Source: Aurantiochytrium sp. KH105
Taxonomy: Eukaryota > Sar > Bigyra > Thraustochytrida > Thraustochytriidae
Assembly: GCA_003116975.1 (NCBI GenBank)
Contig: BGKB01000060.1
Location: 219,208 to 283,207 of the forward strand
DNA: 64,000 nt
Direction of reading: 5' to 3'
A program made the translations under genes and the position numbers. Of this stretch, positions 19,491-28,238 are shown in pieces. The number at the start of each line of letters is the position of its first letter. Within the stretch, counting starts at the first letter, position 1. Below the pieces are notes generated by a model. The model saw only the letters and a program-made list of their open reading frames with translations. It was not told the DNA's origin and did no database searches.

Positions 19491-19863
19491 TAAGCCGGGT
19501 CAATACGAGTTTAGAAGAGGCAAAAAGAAGGGTTCATGAGGCGTGACAGGACGCGCCTCGTAAGAAAAGACTCCTGTGCGGCAGGATGAGGCGCAGACCA
19601 CCGTCTTGACATGAGCATTTGTGTAGTTTCTTTCTCTCTCATGCACACACAGATACACAAACTCCCATTCTCTCAATCTTTCGCTCTCTCTCTCTCTCTC
19701 TCTTGGCGTTGGTCAGCGTACGGCCGATATCGCTTTAGCAAAAGCATTTTGCCACCTCCGTCCGCCATGGAACGCAATAGATAAAGAGGGAGACAAAGAG
19801 AGGTGATAGAGAGCGAGTGAGTGATTGATTGCTCGCACGAGAAAGCCAACGTCAATGGCTAGC
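18957..19863. other. Intergenic region rich in simple repeats
   Basis: Upstream of mS35 and downstream of the G3BP-like gene. Holds (TTTC)n at 19113-19138, (AGCA)n at 19453-19490 and (TC)n at 19684-19703. No gene is supported. Confidence 0.55.
19453..19490. repeat. (AGCA)n microsatellite
   Basis: More than nine tandem AGCA units. Confidence 0.9.
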
Positions 19864-21300
19864 TCACTTGGACGCCTGCTGCTGCTGCTGATGACGTCCT
19901 CCGCCGCCGTTGCCGCCGCGAGGACCCCGACCACCATTGCCGCCAGAAGGTCGCGAGCCCCGAGCATTGCCCGCGTTGCGACCGCTATTGCCGCCACCGC
20001 GACCGCGGCCGCCACCATTGCCGCCGTTGTTACCACCACGAGCACCGCCCGTGGCGCTACGAGCCTCGACGTAGAGCTTGTTGTCGCCCATCATAATAGC
20101 ATCAGCGGCCAAGGCCTTCTTCATGGCCTCCGAAGACTCAAAGTTGACAAAGGCAAAGTGCTTGCCGGGCGGAAGCTCCACGCTCACGACCTCGCCAAAC
20201 TGGGAAAAGACCTCGCGAATCTTGGACTCCTTAAAGTCCCGCGGCATATCCTTGATATAGAGCGAACGCGAAACGTCCGCTGCATTCGATTTGCGTCCTT
20301 GCGAACCGCCCTCGCGCCGGGACTTGGTCTGCTGCTGGCCTTGCTGAGCCGCACCATTGCCATTGGCCTGGGACTGGGCCTTGGGCGCTTTACCCTTTGC
20401 ACCCGGGGCAGCGGCTGCCGCGGCAGCACCAGCACCAGCACTAGCGCCGGCGACCGGCGCCTGTACGGCAACAGGCTGTGCCGCCGCGCTACCAGACGGA
20501 GCTGGGGTGGCAGCAGGAGCAGCCTTTGGTTTCGCAAGCATTTGCGCGTAAGAGAAGCTGCCCGTGCCGGCTTCCTTGGGCGCAGCAGGTGCAGCGGGCG
20601 CAGCCGCTGATGTCTCGGCGGTCTGTGCAGCTGGCGCAGGGGCATCAGACGAAGCCTTGGGCGCCTCGACAGTCTCGGCCTCTTCAGTTGCCTCCTGCTC
20701 CTGCTCCTGCGCCTGCTCTTGCTCCTCTTCCTCGACGGGCTCCTCAGTTGTAGCCGTGGGTTCCTCATCTTTTTCTTCCGTGGCCGCAGGGCCGACGCCG
20801 TTCATCTGCGTCTCGCTCTCCGGGACCGCAGCAGCCGTGTCGACGGCACTTGCAGTGTCCTCGCCAGCAGGAGTCGCAGGAATAGTTTCTTCAAAGGCAG
20901 GGCCTTCGAGGCAGTGCAGAACCTCAGAGACAATCTTAAAGGTAACAGGCCCATCATCCTCCTTGGACTCGGTGAGAACAAACGAATGCGAGATGAGACG
21001 GTCCGGTCCTTCGGTGTCCGAGGTAAACCGTCCTGAGACCATGATAAGGACGTTGTCGTCCTGCACAGGCAGAAAGGATGCAGTCTGGATGTCGATCTGC
21101 ATATCTTGGAATCCGAGCGTCAAAAAGGCGTTCTGAATCTCCTTCGGGTCGCGGTACACCTTGTCCTGAATACAGACAGTCGAGTAATCTTCATACATTC
21201 CGGACACTTTATCTGTCATGAGGAAGAGTAACTTGTAGTGGAACATGATAAATCTGCGCACGTTTGTGAACTTCATTCCCGTCAGCTTCTCTTTCGCCAT
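19864..21300 (-). CDS. G3BP-like RNA-binding protein: NTF2-like domain, RRM, RGG tail
   Basis: 478 aa from the ATG at 21300. Residues about 8-135 form an NTF2-like domain (FIMFHYKLLFLMTDKVSGMY, then VLIMVSGRF and HSFVLTESKEDDG). A long Glu/Ala/Pro-rich disordered region follows. An RRM lies at about 341-415 (RSLYIKDMPRDFKESKIREV with RNP1-like KHFAFVNFES), and then an RGG/GN-rich tail ending in poly-Gln. This order is that of G3BP, the stress-granule scaffold that binds RNA and, through its NTF2 domain, FG-motif partners. Cytosolic mRNP function is inferred. The acidic middle and RGG tail suggest the same self-inhibited condensation logic, but this is not shown by the sequence. Confidence 0.9.
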   Translation of the reverse strand: MAKEKLTGMKFTNVRRFIMFHYKLLFLMTDKVSGMYEDYSTVCIQDKVYRDPKEIQNAFLTLGFQDMQIDIQTASFLPVQDDNVLIMVSGRFTSDTEGPDRLISHSFVLTESKEDDGPVTFKIVSEVLHCLEGPAFEETIPATPAGEDTASAVDTAAAVPESETQMNGVGPAATEEKDEEPTATTEEPVEEEEQEQAQEQEQEATEEAETVEAPKASSDAPAPAAQTAETSAAAPAAPAAPKEAGTGSFSYAQMLAKPKAAPAATPAPSGSAAAQPVAVQAPVAGASAGAGAAAAAAAPGAKGKAPKAQSQANGNGAAQQGQQQTKSRREGGSQGRKSNAADVSRSLYIKDMPRDFKESKIREVFSQFGEVVSVELPPGKHFAFVNFESSEAMKKALAADAIMMGDNKLYVEARSATGGARGGNNGGNGGGRGRGGGNSGRNAGNARGSRPSGGNGGRGPRGGNGGGGRHQQQQQASK

Positions 21301-22592
21301 TTCTCTGGATTTCGACTGGCCTCACGAGCAAGTGAGCAGCGACCACGCGAATGGCGAGAGCACCTCGCTCGCTGCTCCATAGTGCTGCCAACTCGGCGCA
21401 GCTCCGTTTCTCCCCGGTCTGACTGTCCGTCTGCCCAACTTACGAGACGCCCACCGCGCGGGCACGCTCCAGGGGGTCCATCTCCGCTGCGACTGCGCGC
21501 GCGCTCGCGCGCCCGGGCTCGCCTTCGAGGTCGAGGTCGAGGTCGAGTCGAGATCGAGATCGAGTTCAAAAGCGCAGATGAGACGCCCGCCAGCGAGCTA
21601 GCTCTCCGCCGCCGGCGCTCGCGCGCGCGCTCGTCGCTCCTGCAGCTGGCGCGCGCCTGCCTGCCTGCCTGCCTGCGCGTCGCTCGCTCGCTCGCTCGCT
21701 CGGCTGCGTGCGGCGGCGGGCGAGGCGGGTATGGTCCCGCCTGCTGCGCTCGCTGGCCGCGCTCGCCTCGGCGCGGGGTGCGGCAAGCAGAGGGCGGGCG
21801 GGCGGGCGGGAAGGCGCGGGCGCGCGGCGGGCGGCGGGCGGCGGGCGAGGCGGAGCGGGGGCCGCGATCGGGGACGGCGCCGGGCGCGGCGCGGCGCGGC
21901 GCGGCGCGGCGCGCGCGCGGGCGGGCGGGCGGGCGGCGGAGGGCGGCGACAACGTTGAGGCGGAGAAGGGCGGGGAGGAAAGATACGGGGAAACAGGGAT
22001 TTGGGGACTTCGGCGCGGAGCGGCGCCGGAAACGTGGTTCGCTTTTTGCGAGCGTTTGGGGATGGGGTGGTAAGAGTATGATGATGAGGCCGCGGGCATA
22101 CGCGGAATGAGGCAGACGAAAGTGTCTTTGGCGGAGTTGGGGAGTGAATGATGAGGGTTGATGACAATGCGATCGACGTTGACGGACGCTGTCGAAAGGT
22201 TCGTCGGATGCAAATTGATGAAGTGAGATTTGGACGACACTCCCAAGCGTGAATTTTTGTTTTTTTGCAAGGATGTTGTGTTCATGTCAGTTGATCTGGA
22301 ACGAATAGGTTCTCAACATGGAGACATTTACTTCCTTTCTTTGACGAAGACCTCTATTCATGTGCAGTAGTAAAAAGAATGGTTCCGAGCTTCCGCTGCA
22401 GAATAACGAAGAGTGAAATGAGCAAGTGAAATGTTTGAAGCTTCTTCACTTGATTTGGTGAGAATAACGGGTTTGGAACCAGCCAGGTAAATGGACCAAT
22501 TGAGATGTATTTTATTTTATTTATGTGAAAGAAGGAAGACATGCGAAAGAAGTTCCGTCACGTGAGATTCCGATTCTAGCCTGGAGTTGGGT
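21301..22592. other. GC-rich promoter region, then AT-rich spacer
   Basis: 21301-22000 is extremely GC-rich, with (CTGC)n near 21656-21676 and (CTCG)n near 21681-21702, and probably holds the G3BP-like promoter and leader. 22080-22590 turns AT-rich. No gene is supported in either part. Confidence 0.5.
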
Positions 22593-23606
22593 CTAGTAGG
22601 GGCAACAAAAAGCCCCGGACGCTCCATGCCAGCCATTGAAACCAGCTTTTCCGCAGCCATCGACTGTGTTGCGCATATAATAGCCTTGGTAGTCGCTCAT
22701 CCAGCCTGCCGCACAATGAGAGAAACCCTCCACCTCGCTCTTGGTGCAAAGACGTTTTCTCGTGTTAGATAAACACGCCTTCTCTGCTTTTTCGCGGCTG
22801 TCATAATCATATCCTCCAATGTACTCCACATCTTCGCAGCAGTACGCGCCCGACGTTCCCGTTCCCCAGTTGTTTAAGCCAGCGTTGCCACAGCCAGCAG
22901 TAGTCTCAGCCATGTAGTAGCCATTGTAGTCGCTCATCCAACCAGCCGCGCAATGCGAGTAGCCCTTCACTTACTCTTTTCTGCACAGTTTCCGTCCATA
23001 TTCGTTGCACGCTTGCTGCGCTGACTCCCTCGTTGGATATTTGTAGCCGGATAGGTATTGGATTGGAATGCGGCCAAGTCGGGGACCAAGGTAATACTGC
23101 GCGACAATTCCTTTAAGAATCTCCCTCCATATGCTTGAGACCTTCTTCTGGACGTCGTCGACGAATTTACGCTTGCATTTCTTAGCTTCATCAAGGACTG
23201 TCGCGCGCTCCACTGGTTCGTAGTCCGTATTGTGACCACGATTGGTATACTTTACACAGCACATAAAGACATTATCCCAGTAGATCCTCCAGGTCAAATC
23301 CTTTGCAACACCGCTGCGCAGGTCATACACATGATACGGTCCACTGTCGTAAAGGTACGCAACGGCCTTGTCATAGTCGCAGTCTTTGCCAGCAAAATTT
23401 CGGTAGCTCGCCCGATTCCCTGTCCTCTGAATTGACGAGTCAAAGAGCTTTTCGTTTCCGTCCCGATATGCAACCTCATAGACAGTTCTAGTGCAGTAGT
23501 TGAACAAATCGGCCTCGAAGAATGTAGTGTCTAGTCTTTTTCGGATCAAGTGAGCGTCACCTCCATAAACGTTTGGAAGACTTTTTTCCAAGTTACACGC
23601 GAGGAC
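22593..23606 (-). pseudogene. Cys-rich protein with two Link-like repeats, interrupted by an in-frame TAA
   Basis: One reading frame from 23606 to TAG at 22593, broken only by TAA at 22971-22973. The part before TAA (about 210 aa) has no recognised domain until YPTRESAQQACNEYGRKLC. After it come HCAAGWMSDYNGYYM, GCGNAGLNNW and GAYCC, then a second unit with RKRLCTKSEVEGFSHC and the same AAGWMSDYQGYYM. The A-x-x-AC...LC...C-x-AGW-x-x-D pattern resembles the Link (hyaluronan-binding) fold. The TAA lies within GTAAGTG, a perfect donor-like site. The exon appears to begin after an intron (TACTAAT branch-like site, AG at 23607-23608). No first exon or signal peptide was found. Base composition is more AT-rich than in most neighbours. 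It may be a decayed gene, read-through, or alternative splicing. Confidence 0.55.
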
Positions 23607-24462
23607 CTCACGTACCAAAATACATTAGTACTTTTCAAGCTCGAGAAGTCAATCTATTGACTCTAATTTCTCCCTTTAGCGAGCTGTGTACGGTGTAAAG
23701 AAGGCTGGCCGACGCTCATTTTGTTTGGTTGCGAGCTGTCAGCCTATGGCACTCACAATCTGCGCATGGCATCTGCGAGGATAACGTGATGTGAGTTCTG
23801 GATGGTTTCCTCTGCGAATGGAGCCTGGAGCAAAGCGGGGCTGGGCCATGTCAAACATTGGCCTCAGGCTTCAGGAAACACTAGGCTCTTGGCGGGCAAG
23901 GAGCAAGTTGAGTGACGCGAGTCGACGGTTTTCGACTTCATCTCGCCGAAAGAACGTATTCAAGCAGCCAGGTGTCCACAAAGCGTTCTGGCCAGAATCT
24001 TATGTGGATCGTGGTCGAAAGAACGGTGGCCTGGCGCGGCGGAACCTGACCTCACGCGGACTATTGCATTTGCCTTTCGACGGGCCGGCGCCACTCCAAA
24101 GTTTCTTTTCAGCGATACAGCCGCGATCGGGCGGCCGACGCGGCCAGCCACTCCAGCGCGGCCCAAGATCCGGCTTTTATGCGTTTGCAAGGAATGTAAG
24201 CGATAAGGTAAGCGAGCCGGCGCCTGGATCTCCGAGTCGGCACTTGCACGATGGGCCTATTGTGAATCGGAGGGATAAAACTATTTTTTACAGAAAAAAA
24301 ATTAACCGTTGATTCTTCTACCAGTGTTGATTGAGCGGGCATTCGGCTCTCAAGTTGAAGACGGCAAGCTGAAGGAAGCCCAAGACGTCAAGTCAAAGCT
24401 GTGCATGAGACGCAGATAAAGCGAGACGCAGCCGCTTGCAATGCGTACCATCGGTCGCAGCC
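23607..24462. other. Divergent intergenic region
   Basis: May contain a first exon of the Link-like gene. Candidates such as ATGCCATGCGCAGATT before GTGAGT on the minus strand are too short to trust. A 158-codon plus-strand frame (MEPGAKRGWAMSNIG) lacks protein character. Confidence 0.4.
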
Positions 24463-25215
24463 ATGCAAGTCGTTGACGTCAACTGGGGCGTGCAAGCGCG
24501 CAAGACACCGAAAAGACGGACCTGGCGTGTGCTTGGCGCGGCAGTACTGACAGTGGCCGCCTTGGTGTCGCTCGGGTTATTGCTTGCCGCATCTCGCTGG
24601 AATGATGTGACGAAAGAAACGAAAACACCGGCACGCGAGGCGCATCATCGTGAGCCGCCAACGCGAAGTCGTCTTGGCGCTGCTTCAAAGAAATACCAAC
24701 TTGATCGAAGAAATGCTTCCTCGCATCCGCTAATGTGCGACGAGCTCGTCCTACCTTTTGATAGCTCGAGTGGTGGAGGTTTGGTCTTTGATAAGGCAGA
24801 TGGCGTGCGTGGAGCACGGCGGATGCCTCGTCTCCTCATGAACAACAAGAGTATTTCCGGCACGGTGGAGGAGGATGATTATGATTTTTTCCAAATTTGC
24901 GTCCAGCTTGAGCAGAGTTTTCGATTCACGGTCGATGTCACACACAAGTCAGGGAATCCCGACCTCTATATGTCGTTCAGCCAGCCATGGCCCTACGTAG
25001 GCAACTCGGATATCATCTCTGCCAACATCAATCGTGAGCACATCAACGTCTCCACGACAGCAGAAATCGTCCAGGAAGCCATGCGCGTGCCTGGCGAGAT
25101 GCCCTCTAGACGACATGCTGTGCCTTCTGTCATCTTTTTGTCCGTCTTTGGACGCGAGACGTCAACGTACACGATAACCGCGACCCTCACGCCAGAATTT
25201 TTCAAGTCTGCTTAG
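24463..25215 (+). CDS. Single-pass membrane protein with PPC-like beta domain, unknown role
   Basis: 250 aa from the ATG at 24463 (MQVVDVNWGVQARKTPKRR). A basic N-terminus is followed by one hydrophobic segment at about 24-44 (VLGAAVLTVAALVSLGLLLA), giving type II topology with the rest outside or in a lumen. The C-terminal about 110 residues (SGTVEEDDYDFFQICV, then DLYMSFSQPWP, NSDI, and TYTITATLTP) look like the strand pattern of bacterial pre-peptidase C-terminal (PPC) beta domains, in which an acidic D-x-D-x-F stretch is followed by NPDLYM. No enzyme motif is seen. Function unknown. Confidence 0.65.
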   Translation: MQVVDVNWGVQARKTPKRRTWRVLGAAVLTVAALVSLGLLLAASRWNDVTKETKTPAREAHHREPPTRSRLGAASKKYQLDRRNASSHPLMCDELVLPFDSSSGGGLVFDKADGVRGARRMPRLLMNNKSISGTVEEDDYDFFQICVQLEQSFRFTVDVTHKSGNPDLYMSFSQPWPYVGNSDIISANINREHINVSTTAEIVQEAMRVPGEMPSRRHAVPSVIFLSVFGRETSTYTITATLTPEFFKSA

Positions 25216-25807
25216 AAATGTTCTTTTACTGTAACATTTATTCTCCCTACTTTTGTTTTGAATTTCCTGAGACCTGAAACGAGAGGTTGATTCCTGCTGT
25301 CTGTCTGTCTGTCTGTCTGTCTGGTTGATCTTAGGCTCAAGATCTTTGTATTTTTCGAATGCTCAGCCACGATGCTCTTGACTTCCGCGGAAACAGGACA
25401 ATCTAATTTGTTTTTGGTCATCGTCAAGTGCTCAAAAGCGGTTCGTGTGCGCACAATTTTTTTTTTCAAAAGTAGCGTCTTTTTCGAGTTGAGCTTGTGA
25501 ACCTAACATGACCAGCCAGTCTGACAGATCCATGGTTCTTGATGTCTCGAATGGAGACCCCAAGTTGTTCGTCCAAGGCAATAAGCGAGAAAAAGGAAAC
25601 ATTTTTTTTTCTCAAACGGTTATGACTCACGATGTTCGAACGGCAGGCAGACTTGAAGAAAAGTTGCACGTGGAGGAGAGGAGTGGGAGGCAAACGAGCA
25701 GCAAGCCAACGCGCTTGTGTGTCTGTCCGTCTGCCTGCCTCGCGCGACCTGTCTGCCTACCAAGCTTGCACGCTTCGTAGGCCTCATAGAGGCTAAGGTA
25801 GTAGACC
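25216..25807. other. Intergenic spacer
   Basis: Contains a (CTGT)n tract at 25297-25322 and homopolymeric T runs. No gene is supported. Confidence 0.5.
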
Positions 25808-27040
25808 ATGCCGCGACGCAGCAGCAGCTCGTCAAGTTTAGGGAGACACCGCGCGGAGCCCGAAGGCGGAGACGCAGCAGACCCGAACGAAGCAGCGGTT
25901 CTTTACCGCACGTCGTTTCACAATGTAGTTCTCGATGTGTTGCGTAATAGGCCTGGATGGGAGCAGACTGACAGCGACACAGACTGGGACTTTAACTGGT
26001 GTGACATTGGCTGGGTGCGCGACTTTTATGACCACATCCAGTTCGACGACAGACAGCGCGTGAATCACTTTCGCAACCACTACGAGCTCACACGCAAGGA
26101 CTTGCTCGTCAAGAACCTCAAGCGCATGAAACGACAGCTCGAGCGTGGGGAACAGCACACAGAGGCCGCGCGGTACGACTTTTTTCCAAGCACCTATGTC
26201 CTCCCTCAAGAATACAGTCTCTTTCTCGAAGAGTTCAAGCGCAGTGGAGGCGCAACGTGGATCATGAAGCCGATTGGTCGTGCCCAGGGAAGAGGCATTT
26301 TTCTTTTCAATAAGCTCTCGCAAGTGAGCGACTGGAAAAAGGACCACAAGTGGAAGGCCGATGCGCCGCAGGCCGAAACGTACGTGGCCCAGCGCTACGT
26401 GGAGCGACCTTTTACGGTGGGGGGCAAGAAATTCGACCTCCGTCTTTACTGCCTTGTCACCTCGTATTCCCCGCTTCAAGTATGGATGCATCGCGCTGGC
26501 TTTGCTCGTTTTTCCGCAACGCGATATTCTGCCGCTGTAGGCGACATTAGCAACTCTTTCATGCATTTGACGAATCACTCCATCCAAAAGACTGCTGAAA
26601 ACTATGATGCGGAACAAGGCATGAAATGGAGTGTGCACGACCTGCGCGTTTTCCTCACGATGAATTATGGGCATGACAAGACGAATCGCCTCTTTGCGGA
26701 CATTCAGGACATGATGGTGCGATCTCTCCTTGCCGTCCAGCAGGCCATTATTCAGGACAAGCACAGCTTTGAGCTTTACGGTTTCGACGTGCTCTTTGAT
26801 CAGAATTTCAAGCCCTGGCTCATTGAGGTCAATGCGTCTCCGAGTTTGACAAAGTCGAATCGCGAGGACCACGCCCTCAAATACGATTTGATTAACGATC
26901 TTGTTGATGTCGTCGACGTCGAGGGCCGTCTCCGCGGCGACGAGACCAATGTGCGCGGTTTCGACAAGGTCTACGACGGTCGATTTCTTCGCAAATCTTC
27001 AAGCATTGGCTGTCACTATGTGTCGAGTTTCCCCCAGTGA
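25808..27040 (+). CDS. TTLL9: Tubulin polyglutamylase, TTLL9-like
   Basis: 410 aa from the ATG at 25808. It is a tubulin tyrosine ligase-like enzyme of the ATP-grasp fold. Visible motifs are WCDIGWVRDFYDHIQFDDRQ, RVNHFRNHYELTRKD, STYVLPQEY, TWIMKPIGRAQGRGIF (ATP-binding, about 150-166), KKFDLRLYCLVTS, SNSFMHLTNHSIQK, and FDVLFDQNFKPWLIEVNASP with the metal-binding Glu near 340. TTLL9 adds glutamate chains to axonemal tubulin, so it fits with the other flagellar genes of the window (CFAP97-like, IFT144-like). The length matches compact TTLL9 proteins. The initiator region is Ser-rich and not conserved. Confidence 0.9.
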   Translation: MPRRSSSSSSLGRHRAEPEGGDAADPNEAAVLYRTSFHNVVLDVLRNRPGWEQTDSDTDWDFNWCDIGWVRDFYDHIQFDDRQRVNHFRNHYELTRKDLLVKNLKRMKRQLERGEQHTEAARYDFFPSTYVLPQEYSLFLEEFKRSGGATWIMKPIGRAQGRGIFLFNKLSQVSDWKKDHKWKADAPQAETYVAQRYVERPFTVGGKKFDLRLYCLVTSYSPLQVWMHRAGFARFSATRYSAAVGDISNSFMHLTNHSIQKTAENYDAEQGMKWSVHDLRVFLTMNYGHDKTNRLFADIQDMMVRSLLAVQQAIIQDKHSFELYGFDVLFDQNFKPWLIEVNASPSLTKSNREDHALKYDLINDLVDVVDVEGRLRGDETNVRGFDKVYDGRFLRKSSSIGCHYVSSFPQ

Positions 27041-28238
27041 ACGAACGAACCAATCATTTGCTCGGACTCACAAAAATAAAAATGTAACAAAGACTATGCT
27101 ATCCATGTTCACTCTGACGACGTTGCTTCGTGTGGCCTTGCAAGTGATGCTGCTGGCCGGAGCCAAACAGTCGACCTGCTGCAGCTTCTTCTTTTTTGGT
27201 TCGGGGGCCTGTTTGGGAGAGGACTACACTTTTGTACCGAAATTATGTCACCGCCCGCCTCTTCTTCTTCTTCTCGCGATCAGCTGCAGCTGGCCGCGAT
27301 GAGGCCCCATTGCGATGCGACCAGCACCGCCTCCTCCTCCCGCCACCCCTCTTGGCCATTTTCACGCCCGGCACGAATCGAGCACGCGGCTCGAGCTCAT
27401 TCGCTCGCTCGCTCGCTCGCTCGCTCGCTCGGCATCGCTTCACGGCGCGCACCGGTCGATGGAAATCGATTCGATCGACCGGTGCCCGTCTCGAAAGGGC
27501 CCGGCTGCGCAAGCGGGGCGGCCCGAAGTGCAGAATGCGGAGGCGCAAGTGGGGAATGGCGGCGCGTCCACTGTGGCGCCCTGACTTGCCCGCCCGCCTG
27601 ACCTGACCTGACAGCGCGTCGAGTCGGGCCGAGTCGGGGCGAGCTGATCGAGTTGGCGCGGCAGAGCAAAACGAGGCGGCGCCGCGCGAGGAGACGCGCA
27701 GGCAGCGACGCGGCGGGAGGGCGGCGGGAGGGCGGGCGGCCCGACCGACCGACCGACCGGACCTGGCGGCCGCGCAGGCCGCGGCGGCGCGGCGCGAGGG
27801 TCCCACCCACGCCATCGACCACGCCTCGAGAGCCTGCCTGCCGAGGGTATCTTCGCGACCCGACCCAACCCAACGCGACCCGGCCCGACGCGCAGCGCAG
27901 CCGAGCCGAGCAGAGCCGAGCAGACGTGTCGCGACGCTGGCGGCGCGTGCAGGCAGGCAGGCTGGCTCGCACGTAGTACTTGCTCGGAGAGGCGGACGAG
28001 AACGGAGGATCTTTGGCTTGGCAACGCTAGCTAGCTAGCGAGCGAGAGCCTGAGCTCCAACAGGCAGGCGCAGGCGCCTCTTCTGAGGAAGGGGCAGCCG
28101 GCTGGCTCTCTTTCTGCCTGCAAGGCCTGCGTGCTTGGCGCAAAGGTCTCTCCTGTAACTAAAATAGCTCGGCCGGTGTCTTGAGCGAGGGCGTTGAAGA
28201 GCACGTTTGCAAGTGCAGCCTCGAAAGATTCTGTCCCC
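27041..28238. other. GC-rich intergenic region, CaMKK-like kinase promoter
   Basis: Contains (TCGC)n at 27401-27431, (CCGA)n at 27741-27760 and a perfect 12-bp inverted repeat at 27449-27485. No gene is supported despite long compositional frames on both strands. Confidence 0.5.

Noticed and set aside
23791-24312. 173-codon plus-strand frame between the Link-like and PPC-like genes
   Set aside because: Arg/Ser/Gly-rich composition without recognisable motif, and its first codon is not ATG.
25838-26872. 344-codon minus-strand frame inside TTLL9
   Set aside because: A shadow frame of the strongly conserved TTLL9 coding sequence.
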